Positions 1 to 6,148 are shown, numbered from the stretch's first letter. The stretch: DNA of 7,796 nucleotides from Bacteroidota bacterium (GCA_947474485.1 CANJJP010000064.1:1-7796), one strand, 5' to 3'. Notes: generated from the sequence alone by a model not told the origin. Numbers and translations are program-made.

Positions 1-2
1 AA

Positions 3-494
3 CAAGAAGGAACCTATCGTTTACCTGAAGCACAATTAGATCGCTTCCTTTTTAAAATAGAAGTGCACTATCCTACTTTAGATCAAGAAACCGAAATTTT
101 AAAAACCTACCACGAGAAAAAAAACAAAGTTGATTTTAGTACAATAGAACGAGTATTAAATGCTGCCGACATCACGGTTTTACGCGAAACCGTTGCTGGC
201 ATTCATATTGAAGACAACTTATTAAAATACATTGCACAAATTGTAAACGAAACACGTAACAATTCTTGGTTATTTTTAGGAGCTTCACCTCGTGCATCAT
301 TAGCTATATTAAATGCTTCTAAAGCCTGCGCTGCATTACGTGGAAAAGATTTTGTTACCCCAGATGAAATAAAATTTGTTGCCCCACACGTTTTAAAACA
401 TCGTGTAATTATAACTCCCGAAAAAGAAATGGAAGGGATAACTACAAATGAGGTAGTAAATAAAATGATAGAGAAAATTGAGGTGCCTAGATAA
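3..494 (+). CDS. MoxR-family AAA+ ATPase, C-terminal part (5' end outside window)
   Basis: The reading frame is open from base 3, so the gene enters from the left; the GTG at 63 is an internal valine, not a start. The 163 visible residues begin QEGTYRLPEAQLDRFLFKIE, the hallmark of MoxR ATPases, with the arginine-finger region LDRF at residues 12-15. The helical lid domain follows, with the sensor-2 stretch LGASPRAS (near residue 76) and the typical end (TPDEIKFVAPHVLKHRVI). The Walker A and B motifs lie outside the window. MoxR proteins are chaperone-like cytoplasmic ATPases that usually work with von Willebrand factor A/DUF58 partners, often in an operon. Here no partner follows: the stop codon is followed by repeats and pseudogenes, so this is the last gene of its operon or its downstream partners are gone. 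Family assignment is secure; the target is unknown. Confidence 0.93.
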   Translation, partial: QEGTYRLPEAQLDRFLFKIEVHYPTLDQETEILKTYHEKKNKVDFSTIERVLNAADITVLRETVAGIHIEDNLLKYIAQIVNETRNNSWLFLGASPRASLAILNASKACAALRGKDFVTPDEIKFVAPHVLKHRVIITPEKEMEGITTNEVVNKMIEKIEVPR

Positions 495-504
495 TCATAT
501 CTGT

Positions 505-524
505 GGCTTCGAGTGCCTCAGCCA
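505..524. repeat. TTCGAG/CTCAGCCA intergenic repeat, copy in opposite orientation
   Basis: GGCTTCGAGTGCCTCAGCCA lies 10 bp after the MoxR stop codon. Its reverse complement matches 649-668 at 18 of 20 positions and 582-600 more loosely, so it could pair with either copy. By itself 503-508 (GTGGCT) pairs with 520-525 (AGCCAC) around an 11-nt loop. No T-run follows, so it is not an obvious intrinsic terminator, though it could stabilise the 3' end of the moxR transcript. It resembles the dispersed TTCGA...CTCAG repeats common between genes of Bacteroidota (from general knowledge, not a search). Confidence 0.7.
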
Positions 525-553
525 CCTACTACACAAATTTGTGATTTCGGCTC

Positions 554-665
554 ACCCTAATCACTTAATGGAATCGTTTGTTGGCTGAGACACTCAAAGA
601 TGAAATAATCCTGTTTCATATACCCAATGCTCAATTAGAATTGTTTGCTGGCTGAGGCTCTCGAA
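554..665. repeat. Pair of imperfect ~45-bp direct repeats
   Basis: Two units, about 554-598 and 622-665, are direct copies 67 bp apart. Their best parts, 571-598 and 638-665, agree at 23 of 28 positions and both contain GGCTGAG followed by an ACTC/TCTC and AAA/GAA end. The second unit lies inside the tail of the GIY-YIG remnant, where the minus strand encodes SFESLSQ. The first unit overlaps the stop codon of that frame, so the tail looks built from repeat DNA. The copy at 505-524 is inverted relative to these two. Confidence 0.75.
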
Positions 666-801
666 GCTAGTAATTGCATTTTTTTTCACCCTTTTCGACA
701 ATTCAGTCAACAAGTCTGGTCTCGAATTTATTAAGGCTTCTTTCTTTTTCCTATTCCAACCTTGCACTTGTTTTTCTCACTTAAAAGCATCTGCAACTAA
801 T
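594..801 (-). pseudogene. GIY-YIG nuclease, C-terminal piece (disrupted)
   Basis: Minus-strand translation from 801 reads LVADAFK, a stop, then EKQVQGWNRKKKEALINS, the characteristic C-terminal block of small Bacteroidota GIY-YIG nucleases (usual form AFKREKQxxGWxRxKKEAL). The in-frame TGA at 777-779 sits where Arg is expected, so a single CGA-to-TGA change explains it. The frame continues for about 40 residues of low-complexity tail (RPDLLTELSKRVKKN, then SFESLSQ) and stops at 594-596; part of this tail is the repeat at 638-665. The homology begins exactly at the edge of the IS remnant, showing that the IS entered this gene. The N-terminal piece lies on the far side at 1335-1398. The GIY-YIG motif and catalytic Arg are absent, so it cannot be functional. 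Identified by recognition of the motif block, without a database search. Confidence 0.8.
798..801. repeat. Target site duplication TAAT, left copy
   Basis: TAAT at 798-801 matches TAAT at 1335-1338, directly outside the two inverted repeats of the IS remnant. Four to five base pairs is the usual size for IS1380 elements. Removing the IS and one copy of TAAT restores an in-frame FELVADAFK on the minus strand, which fits the GIY-YIG family. The 4-bp match alone would be weak; the restored reading frame is the stronger argument. One-base uncertainty remains about the exact IS ends. Confidence 0.6.
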
Positions 802-819
802 CCCAGATTACACATTAGA
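802..819 (+). repeat. IS remnant terminal inverted repeat, left
   Basis: CCCAGATTACACATTAGA, matching the reverse complement of 1316-1333 at 15 of 18 positions. It contains the end of the transposase frame (stop complement at 808-810), so the gene ran into the terminal repeat. Confidence 0.75.
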
Positions 820-1282
820 AAATTCTACTGGGAAATTGATGTTCTAATCCCACAAACCTTTGAACCATTGCCATCGTTTTTTATGGAGGACTATATTTAG
901 TATAATCTATCTTTTACTTTTGTAAAATAAGCACCTACAGCAAATACTCTATATCTAAGTGTTTTCTATGTTTTTACTTGCAGTACAAACATTCTGAATA
1001 TTGACATTAAATTGTAAGCAATCATTGCAAATGTTAGCACAACTTCGTTAGCGTAAAAGCTATTTAAATTGAAGCTATCAAACACAAAATCGTATTTTAA
1101 TTCTTTGATTCTGTTCTCTGCATCTCCGCGTCCTTTGTATAAAAGCCATACCGCTATAGATGAAAATTACAGGTTAGTTATATAAGCCGAGTATCTGTAA
1201 TTGCGATGCCCAAAGGCATAATCTCTTTATTAGTAAAGGCTACATCAAATTCCATCGCATATTTTTTTCTAATACTAAGCAT
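808..1282 (-). pseudogene. IS1380-type DDE transposase, internally deleted and frameshifted
   Basis: Read on the minus strand. From ATG at 1282-1280 the N-terminal part includes YAMEFDVAFTNKEIMPLGIA, resembling the start of IS1380 transposases, and ends at a stop at 1178-1180 after 34 residues. In another frame, from about 1168, comes the C-terminal part: WLLYKGRGDAENRIKELKYD, then FDSFNLNSFYANE and FAMIAYNLMSIFRMFV, the conserved YxxRxDxENRIKELK region with the last acidic catalytic residue. Stops at 966-968, 897-899 and 844-846 and a frameshift near 885-897 interrupt the rest, which still reads KTLRYRVFAVGAYF and KKRWQWFKGLWD and ends FPVEFSNV before TAA at 808-810. A full-length protein is about 430 residues; roughly 300 are missing, including the first catalytic aspartates. 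Not functional. Confidence 0.85.
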
Positions 1283-1315
1283 TAGAAATTATAACTACAA
1301 AAATCAAACTTTTTG

Positions 1316-1333
1316 TCTAATGCGGAATGTGGG
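1316..1333 (-). repeat. IS remnant terminal inverted repeat, right
   Basis: Plus-strand TCTAATGCGGAATGTGGG is the partner of 802-819 (15 of 18 positions after reverse complementing). It marks the transposase-upstream end of the element, 34 bp before the transposase start codon. Confidence 0.75.
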
Positions 1334-1334
1334 A

Positions 1335-1338
1335 TAAT
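1335..1338. repeat. Target site duplication TAAT, right copy
   Basis: Second copy of the TAAT found at 798-801, directly outside the right terminal repeat of the IS remnant. Confidence 0.55.
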
Positions 1339-1398
1339 TCAAACTCTTCATAATAAACCATTTCCACACAATAAAATATACATAAAGCCATTTCGCAT
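1335..1398 (-). pseudogene. GIY-YIG nuclease, N-terminal piece (disrupted)
   Basis: On the minus strand, ATG at 1398-1396 opens MRNGFMYILLCGNG (to 1357), the usual first strand of this nuclease family, whose proteins commonly begin xxFMYILLCxNG. After that the frame changes, and 1358-1338 reads VYYEEFE, a segment normally about 40 residues further on. The intervening part with the YxGST motif and catalytic Arg is therefore deleted. The text stops at the IS remnant and resumes at 801. Together with 594-801 this gives a recognisable skeleton: start, YYEEFE, LVADAFK(R)EKQVQGW. The piece is short, so confidence rests on its order and strand matching the other piece. Confidence 0.72.
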
Positions 1399-1463
1399 AT
1401 ACGAAAATTAAGAAAATTTTGATTATTTCCCCCTTTTCCCTGCGATTTTCAAGGTATAATTCT

Positions 1464-1471
1464 TAAATTAG
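1464..1471 (+). promoter_or_regulatory. Possible -7 box for acnA
   Basis: TAAATTAG differs by one base from the Bacteroidota primary-sigma -7 consensus TAnnTTTG and would put the transcript start near 1477, leaving a leader of roughly 35 nt before the ATG at 1513. A TATAAT-like string at 1455-1460 is an alternative. I see no good -33 TTG at the usual distance, so this is tentative. The rest of 1399-1512 between the pseudogene and acnA shows nothing else recognisable. Confidence 0.3.
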
Positions 1472-1512
1472 CACCTCGTTATTTTTTCGTAAAACAATCA
1501 AAATTATATACT

Positions 1513-3780
1513 ATGGCTTTTGACATTGACATGATTAAAAAAGTTTACGAAGCAATGCCTTCTAAAATTGAGGCTGCTCGTAAAATGCTTGGCCGCCCTT
1601 TAACATTGGCTGAGAAAATTTTATACTCGCATTTAGATGCGAATATGGAAAAGAAAGATTATCCTCGTGGTTCTTCTTATGTTGATTTTAACCCTGATAG
1701 AGTTGCTATGCAAGATGCAACAGCTCAAATGGCTTTATTGCAATTTATGCAAGCTGGTCGCCCAACAGTTGCCGTGCCTTCATCAGTACACTGTGATCAC
1801 TTAATACAAGCTAAAGTTGGTGCTAATGCTGATTTAAGCAGAGCAAAAACAGAAAGCGAAGAAGTATTTAATTTCCTTGCTTCGGTTTCTAATAAATATG
1901 GTATCGGTTTCTGGAAACCAGGTGCAGGTATCATTCATCAAATTGTTTTAGAAAATTATGCATTCCCTGGTGGAATGATGATTGGTACCGATTCTCACAC
2001 TGTTAACGCTGGTGGTTTAGGTATGATTGCAATTGGTGTAGGTGGTGCTGATGCTTGTGATGTAATGGCTGGTTTACCTTGGGAACTAAAAATGCCAAAA
2101 TTAATTGGTATTAAATTAACAGGTAAATTAAATGGCTGGGCAAGTGCAAAAGATGTTATCTTAAAAGTTGCTGGTATCTTAACTGTAAAAGGTGGAACTG
2201 ATAAAGTGATTGAATATTTTGGTGAAGGTGCAATTGCACTTAGCTGTACAGGTAAAGGAACAATTTGTAATATGGGTGCAGAAGTTGGTGCTACTACTTC
2301 TACATTTGGTTATGATGATAGCATGAGCCGTTACTTGAAAGCTACAGGCCGCGCAGATGTTGCTGCTTTAGCTGATGGTATTAAAGAACATTTAACAGGT
2401 GACCCTGAAGTATATGCTAACCCATCTAACTATTTTGATGAAGTAATCGAAATTAATTTATCAGAATTAGAACCACACGTTAACGGACCTTTCACTCCAG
2501 ATTTAGCTACACCAATTTCTAAATTAAAAGAAGTGGCAACTGCTAACGGTTGGCCAATGAAAATTGAAGCTGGTTTAATTGGTTCTTGTACTAACTCTTC
2601 TTACGAAGATATTGCACGTGCTGTATCATTAGCAAAACAAGTTTCTGCAAAAAATTTAAAATCGAAAGCTGAGTTCATGATCAATCCAGGCTCTGAACAA
2701 ATTCGTTTTACGATTGCAAGAGATGGTTTCTTAAAAGTGTTTGATGAAGTTGGAGCTACTGTATTTACTAACGCTTGCGGACCATGTATTGGTATGTGGG
2801 ATCGTGTTGGTGCCGAGAAACAAGAAAAAAACACTATCATACATTCATTCAACCGTAACTTTGCTAAACGTGCTGATGGTAATCCAAACACGTATGCATT
2901 TGTTGCGTCTCCAGAAATTGTAACGGCTTTAGCTATTGCAGGTGATTTAGGATTTAATCCACTTACTGATACATTAACAAATGAAAAAGGTGAGCAAGTA
3001 AAATTAGATGCTCCTAGTGGTGATGAATTACCAACCAAAGGTTTTGCTGTTGAAGATGCAGGTTACCAAGCTCCGGCAGCTGACGGAAGTAAAGTATCTG
3101 TATTAGTTGAACCAACATCTAAGCGTTTACAACTATTAGATCCATTTGCTGCTTGGGATGGAATGAACTTTACTGGATTAAAATTATTAATTAAAGCAAA
3201 AGGTAAGTGTACTACTGATCATATCTCTATGGCTGGCCCATGGTTAAAGTTCCGTGGACATTTAGATAACATCTCAAACAACATGTTAATTGGTGCAGTT
3301 AATGCATACAATGGAAAAACAGACTCAGTTAAAAATCAATTAACTGGTGAATACGCTGGAGTACCTGTTGTACAACGTGCATACAAAGCTCAAAACATTG
3401 GAAGTATTGTTGTAGGTGACGAAAACTACGGCGAAGGATCATCTCGTGAGCATGCTGCAATGGAGCCTCGTCATTTAGGTGTTAAAGTGGTATTAGTAAA
3501 ATCATTTGCTCGTATCCACGAAACAAACTTAAAGAAACAAGGTATGTTAGGAATTACTTTTGCTAACCCTGCTGATTACGATAAAATACAAGAAGACGAT
3601 TTAATTGATGTTAACGGATTAACTTCATTTACTCCAGGTGTGCAATTAACACTTGTATTAAACCATGCAGATGGAAGCAAAGACGAAATAAAAGTAAACC
3701 ATAGCTACAACGCTCAACAAATTGAGTGGTTTAAAGCAGGTGGAGCACTTAATATTATCAGAGCTTCTGTAAAAGCGTAA
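1513..3780 (+). CDS. acnA: Aconitate hydratase (mitochondrial-type aconitase)
   Basis: Catalyses the reversible conversion of citrate to isocitrate through cis-aconitate in the TCA cycle, in the cytoplasm, using a [4Fe-4S] cluster. All key elements are present at positions nearly matching pig mitochondrial aconitase: CDH (D95, H96), DSHT (D160, H162), the cluster cysteines C359 in GSCTNSS and C422/C425 in NACGPCIGMW, and the active-site loop YGEGSSREH (S643, S644, R645) in the C-terminal swivel domain. At 755 residues it is complete and the length of the mitochondrial-type branch common in Bacteroidota, shorter than the ~890-residue bacterial AcnA or AcnB. The start MAFDIDMIKKVYEAM is typical; the upstream bases are A/T-rich without a Shine-Dalgarno, as usual for this phylum. 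It stands alone, with pseudogenes upstream and terminators downstream. The symbol follows general usage for this enzyme class. Confidence 0.98.
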   Translation: MAFDIDMIKKVYEAMPSKIEAARKMLGRPLTLAEKILYSHLDANMEKKDYPRGSSYVDFNPDRVAMQDATAQMALLQFMQAGRPTVAVPSSVHCDHLIQAKVGANADLSRAKTESEEVFNFLASVSNKYGIGFWKPGAGIIHQIVLENYAFPGGMMIGTDSHTVNAGGLGMIAIGVGGADACDVMAGLPWELKMPKLIGIKLTGKLNGWASAKDVILKVAGILTVKGGTDKVIEYFGEGAIALSCTGKGTICNMGAEVGATTSTFGYDDSMSRYLKATGRADVAALADGIKEHLTGDPEVYANPSNYFDEVIEINLSELEPHVNGPFTPDLATPISKLKEVATANGWPMKIEAGLIGSCTNSSYEDIARAVSLAKQVSAKNLKSKAEFMINPGSEQIRFTIARDGFLKVFDEVGATVFTNACGPCIGMWDRVGAEKQEKNTIIHSFNRNFAKRADGNPNTYAFVASPEIVTALAIAGDLGFNPLTDTLTNEKGEQVKLDAPSGDELPTKGFAVEDAGYQAPAADGSKVSVLVEPTSKRLQLLDPFAAWDGMNFTGLKLLIKAKGKCTTDHISMAGPWLKFRGHLDNISNNMLIGAVNAYNGKTDSVKNQLTGEYAGVPVVQRAYKAQNIGSIVVGDENYGEGSSREHAAMEPRHLGVKVVLVKSFARIHETNLKKQGMLGITFANPADYDKIQEDDLIDVNGLTSFTPGVQLTLVLNHADGSKDEIKVNHSYNAQQIEWFKAGGALNIIRASVKA

Positions 3781-3810
3781 TTAATTTAAAAAGTAATAAT
3801 TAATACGCAC

Positions 3811-3835
3811 GCTGCCTTTTGAGACAGCCTCTTTT
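3811..3835 (+). terminator. Probable terminator of acnA
   Basis: GCTG (3811-3814) pairs with CAGC (3825-3828); inside, past one mismatch, CT pairs with AG around a TTTG loop. Then comes CCTC and TTTTT (3832-3836). The stem is short, so it is a modest terminator 30 bp after the aconitase stop codon. Confidence 0.45.
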
Positions 3836-3858
3836 TATTTACATCATATCAATCCAAC

Positions 3859-3889
3859 AAAAAGCCCTTGACTAATTTGGTCAAGGGCT
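3859..3889 (-). terminator. Intrinsic terminator of the minus-strand micro-gene
   Basis: A perfect 10-bp stem, AGCCCTTGAC (3863-3872) with GTCAAGGGCT (3880-3889), and a 7-nt loop. On the minus strand it is followed by TTTTT (3863-3859). The plus-strand side has no T-run, so it acts on transcripts coming from the micro-gene at 4000-3914, 25 bp upstream, and shields acnA from them. Confidence 0.85.
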
Positions 3890-3913
3890 AATTATCTAAC
3901 TAAAAGATTTTAT

Positions 3914-4000
3914 TTATTTCTGAATTGCGAAACAAGCTCTATTTTGTGCAAACGAGTTAAGCCCTACAAGTAAACTAATGGCTAGTACTATTTTTTTCAT
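3914..4000 (-). CDS. 28-residue exported micro-peptide
   Basis: The protein is a clean signal peptide, MKKIVLAISLLVGLNSFA, followed by only ten residues beginning QNR and ending in CFAIQK. Cleavage after SFA would leave a 10-residue peptide with N-terminal Gln and one Cys; Gln at +1 is the known preference of Bacteroidota signal peptidase I substrates and is often cyclised to pyroglutamate. A longer in-frame start at 4135 would give 73 residues, but the MKK start is preferred because it yields a proper signal peptide and because the likely -7 box (4037-4044) lies inside the longer version. A strong terminator follows 25 bp after the stop. Lying between a promoter-like box and a terminator argues for a real unit. 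It could instead be the stub of a longer secreted protein; no continuation is visible after the stop in any frame. Function unknown. Confidence 0.6.
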   Translation of the reverse strand: MKKIVLAISLLVGLNSFAQNRACFAIQK

Positions 4001-4036
4001 GGGGATTTGTTTTACGTTTTTAATGTTTAACGATGC

Positions 4037-4044
4037 CAAATATA
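4037..4044 (-). promoter_or_regulatory. -7 box of the micro-gene
   Basis: Minus strand TATATTTG is a full match to TAnnTTTG and predicts a transcript start near 4030, giving about 30 nt of leader before the ATG at 4000. A TTTG lies upstream, but only 13 nt away, shorter than the usual 17-23, so the -33 element is uncertain. The remainder of the stretch 4045-4308 shows only AT-rich sequence and the hairpin at 4257-4280. Confidence 0.5.
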
Positions 4045-4241
4045 GAGCTATAAACTCCAAAGTAAAAAATCGTGCCCCTTTGAAAACTTTGTAAATAAAG
4101 GTATTCATAGATACGATTAAACGTAAAATTTTCACAGTGAATAATAAATAAATTGAAAGCAGAGGCTTTAATCAGCGTAAACTCAAGATAAATAATTATC
4201 GACTATTTACTCTTCATCTGATTATTTTTACTTTATATGGC

Positions 4242-4280
4242 AAAAAAAAAGATTGTTTTTCAAAATAATTTTTTTGAAAA
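4242..4280 (-). terminator. Weak AT-rich terminator candidate after the radical SAM gene
   Basis: TTTTCAAAA (4257-4265) pairs with TTTTGAAAA (4272-4280) around a 6-nt loop. On the minus strand the hairpin is followed, after about 6 nt, by nine T (4250-4242). With one G-C pair the stem is weak and the T-run is displaced, so it may be only partly effective and allow some read-through toward the micro-gene. Confidence 0.35.
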
Positions 4281-4308
4281 GTAAAAAAATGTTCTAATAT
4301 AAATTCGT

Positions 4309-5328
4309 TTAGTCGGCCCACACCCTAGTGCCTTCGCTGCAATTAGAGCATATGTCAATTTCCTTTCGCGAACGTAAAACTGATTTTCTAAATTCATTAT
4401 ATGGTTTTGAATTCCATATCTCACTAAAACTATTTAATTGCAAAGATCCTAATTGATACTTCGCGTCTTTATCAAAACAACATGGAACAATTTTTCCGTC
4501 CCAAGTAATTACACAGCTACTCCACATGCGCCAACATTGATTTAGCAACTCGTTTTTTATTCGCCACTTACCATCAATTCCTTTTTTGTAGCGCGCGTAT
4601 TGCTCATTGTCAGGAATTAATGGATTGCCATTTTCATAATCATATACCTGCGCAGTTTTAAACTTCACTTCATCAACACCAAGTTCATTAGCTAATTGCT
4701 TAACTTCTTCTAATTGATGTTCGTTAGGTTTTACAACTAAAAATTGAAAAATAATATGTGGTGTTTTACTGCGCAATTGCCTTTTCCACTTAATAATATT
4801 TTTTGTTCCTTCTATTACTTTCGAGAGGTCACCCCCTACTCTATACTGTTCATAGGTTTCTTGAGTGGTGCCATCAATTGAAATTATCAACCTATCTAAA
4901 CCACTCTCTATTGTTGCTTTAGCATTGGCATCATTTAAATAATGTGCGTTGGTTGAAGTGGATGTAAACACTTTTCTCGTATGAGCAATGTTTACCATTT
5001 TCAAAAACTCAGGATTTAAATAAGGCTCGCCTTGAAAATAAAAAGTTAAGTAAATAAGTTTATCTTGTAATTGATTTATTATTTTTTCAAATAACTCTTG
5101 TTGCAACATTCCTATTGGCCTGGAGAAAGACCTTAATCCACTTGGGCACTCGGGGCATCGAAGATTGCAACTTGTGGTAGGCTCAATAGAAATACTAATT
5201 GGAAACCCTTTGTGTTTTTCAACTCCGCTCTTGCGAGATGAATGAAAAGAACGATATACTTTAAAGGCATTAACAAGCTTTGTGAAACTCAATTTTTTAA
5301 GGAGTAATATGTTTTCTTTAAATGCCAT
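4309..5328 (-). CDS. Radical SAM/SPASM domain protein, substrate unknown
   Basis: The 339-residue protein has the radical SAM signature CNLRCPEC (C54, C58, C61), which binds the [4Fe-4S] cluster that cleaves S-adenosylmethionine, followed by a FYFQGEP segment (96-102) corresponding to the GGEP motif and by LIISIDGTTQETYEQYR (147-163). The C-terminal SPASM-type region holds C265, C272, C283, C284, C327 and C330 in CWRMWSSCV, GKIVPCCFD and CSNC, enough for an auxiliary cluster. SPASM enzymes include peptide-maturing sactipeptide/PqqE types, anaerobic sulfatase maturases and many uncharacterised sugar- or lipid-related ones; this one resembles the large uncharacterised group found in Bacteroidota. 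The N-terminal 40 residues are basic with no signal peptide, so it is cytoplasmic. It is divergent from the barrel protein gene (124 bp apart), and the only gene downstream is the micro-peptide, 308 bp away. No obvious substrate gene adjoins it. Full-length, no defects. Confidence 0.92.
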   Translation of the reverse strand: MAFKENILLLKKLSFTKLVNAFKVYRSFHSSRKSGVEKHKGFPISISIEPTTSCNLRCPECPSGLRSFSRPIGMLQQELFEKIINQLQDKLIYLTFYFQGEPYLNPEFLKMVNIAHTRKVFTSTSTNAHYLNDANAKATIESGLDRLIISIDGTTQETYEQYRVGGDLSKVIEGTKNIIKWKRQLRSKTPHIIFQFLVVKPNEHQLEEVKQLANELGVDEVKFKTAQVYDYENGNPLIPDNEQYARYKKGIDGKWRIKNELLNQCWRMWSSCVITWDGKIVPCCFDKDAKYQLGSLQLNSFSEIWNSKPYNEFRKSVLRSRKEIDICSNCSEGTRVWAD

Positions 5329-5439
5329 ACTTGCTAATGCTTAAAGATAAGCATAATTGATAAAGTAGTTTATTTTCAAAATTCGTTTAAATTTCTTTCA
5401 ATGGACTTAAATTTTCAACTTTTAAATTCAATTTTTTTG

Positions 5440-5447
5440 TAAATTAG
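5440..5447 (+). promoter_or_regulatory. Possible -7 box immediately before the barrel protein gene
   Basis: TAAATTAG, one base off TAnnTTTG and identical to the box proposed for acnA, ends 5 bp before the ATG at 5453. If used, transcription would start at or next to the start codon, giving a leaderless mRNA. No clear -33 TTG is visible. I saw no convincing promoter for the divergent radical SAM gene in the shared 124-bp interval. Confidence 0.28.
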
Positions 5448-5452
5448 TGCTA

Positions 5453-6148
5453 ATGAAAATTCGGTTTAGTTACATACTTTTTTTTGTTTCCATTCATTTT
5501 ATAATGTGTGGACAAATTCCTGCTGTAAAAGAGATTAAAAAAATTGAAAACAAACCCCTTTTCTCAATTGGCTTTGGTGGAAATCTTTCAAGTGTAAATG
5601 TATTTAGAAATTATAAAGAAAACCCATACAAGCTTGGATGGAATGCCCGTGCCACATACAACCTTAATGATAATATTAGGTTTACTGCCGAATACAGTCG
5701 TATTCCCAAATTCAATTTAAGCCCAACTTGGTTAGACATTAGAAATCAATCATTTGTTATTTCAGCTAATGCAATAGGTTATATCGTTGACCAAGATGTT
5801 ATGATATATACTATTTCTGGATTGTGCATACAATCTTGGAAAGGTTATTACACCGGTTTGCAAGATTTTAGTACGGCGCAATTCTACTATTCGGATAATA
5901 CCTATGTGCGCAATCGAAATCTCTGTTTAGATATGGGTATAGGTTTTGAAAGGCCTTTTCCTGGATTTAATTTATTTGGAGATTTTAGATATAGATTTGC
6001 TAATATTGATGGTAGATTCGGAATAACAGATGCAAATTATAATTTAGGGATTAAGTTCCCAATCATCACTAAAGGTTCTGCATCAAATAAAAAGAAAAAA
6101 CGTTCGAGTAAATTATTCAAAGGAAAAGATAAGTATCGTTGGTTCTAA
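5453..6148 (+). CDS. Small outer-membrane beta-barrel protein
   Basis: Starting at the ATG at 5453 gives 231 residues; a GTG two codons earlier (5447) is possible but adds nothing and overlaps the putative -7 box. Residues 1-20 are a signal peptide (MKIRFSYILFFVSIHFIMCG) probably cut before Gln21; MCG is not a good lipobox, so a lipoprotein is unlikely. The rest alternates polar and aromatic residues in about eight short strands (LFSIGFGGNL 36-45, GWNARATYNL 62-71, IRFTAEYSRI 75-84, FVISANAIGY 101-110, GFNLFGDFRYRFA 171-183, ANYNLGIKFPI 194-204), typical of OmpA/OmpX-like barrels of the outer-membrane beta-barrel superfamily in this phylum. Unusually, a Lys-rich tail (residues 207-229, with NKKKKR and KLFKGKDKYRW) follows the last strand and ends in Phe. 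Function unknown. It is divergent from the radical SAM gene and convergent with the DUF6427-like gene. Confidence 0.75.
   Translation: MKIRFSYILFFVSIHFIMCGQIPAVKEIKKIENKPLFSIGFGGNLSSVNVFRNYKENPYKLGWNARATYNLNDNIRFTAEYSRIPKFNLSPTWLDIRNQSFVISANAIGYIVDQDVMIYTISGLCIQSWKGYYTGLQDFSTAQFYYSDNTYVRNRNLCLDMGIGFERPFPGFNLFGDFRYRFANIDGRFGITDANYNLGIKFPIITKGSASNKKKKRSSKLFKGKDKYRWF

Larger units (their letters stand above)
802..1334 (-). mobile_element. IS1380-family insertion sequence, internally deleted remnant
   Basis: This is a 533-bp relic; intact members of the family are roughly 1.5-1.7 kb, so about 1 kb is missing. The terminal inverted repeats are 802-819 (CCCAGATTACACATTAGA) and 1316-1333, whose reverse complement CCCACATTCCGCATTAGA matches at 15 of 18 positions. 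Inside, on the minus strand, lie the first and last parts of the transposase with the middle gone. Probable TAAT duplications flank the element, and the pieces of one GIY-YIG gene lie on both sides. The element cannot transpose by itself, since the catalytic core is deleted, but it could have been mobilised in trans while its ends were intact. Family assignment is from recognition of conserved transposase text. Confidence 0.82.

Noticed and set aside
63..65. GTG as start of the MoxR gene
   Set aside because: The frame is open to the window edge and upstream residues carry the conserved MoxR motif, so this is internal.
532..543. Perfect palindrome CACAAATTTGTG as an operator
   Set aside because: No gene start is nearby and it sits in repeat DNA after moxR; a 12-bp AT-rich palindrome can occur by chance.
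495..1512. CRISPR array or RNA gene in the long non-coding stretch
   Set aside because: The repeats are few, unequal and in mixed orientation with no regular spacers; the stretch is explained by pseudogenes and an IS remnant, and no tRNA- or rRNA-like segment was recognised.
2741..2923. 60-residue plus-strand open frame
   Set aside because: Alternative frame inside aconitase, no independent features.
2601..3038. 145-residue minus-strand open frame
   Set aside because: Lies wholly inside aconitase, antisense to its conserved cluster-binding region; a shadow of that gene.
3914..4135. 73-residue version of the micro-gene
   Set aside because: The longer start puts the -7 box inside the coding region and buries a proper signal peptide in mid-protein; the MKK start at 4000 is better.
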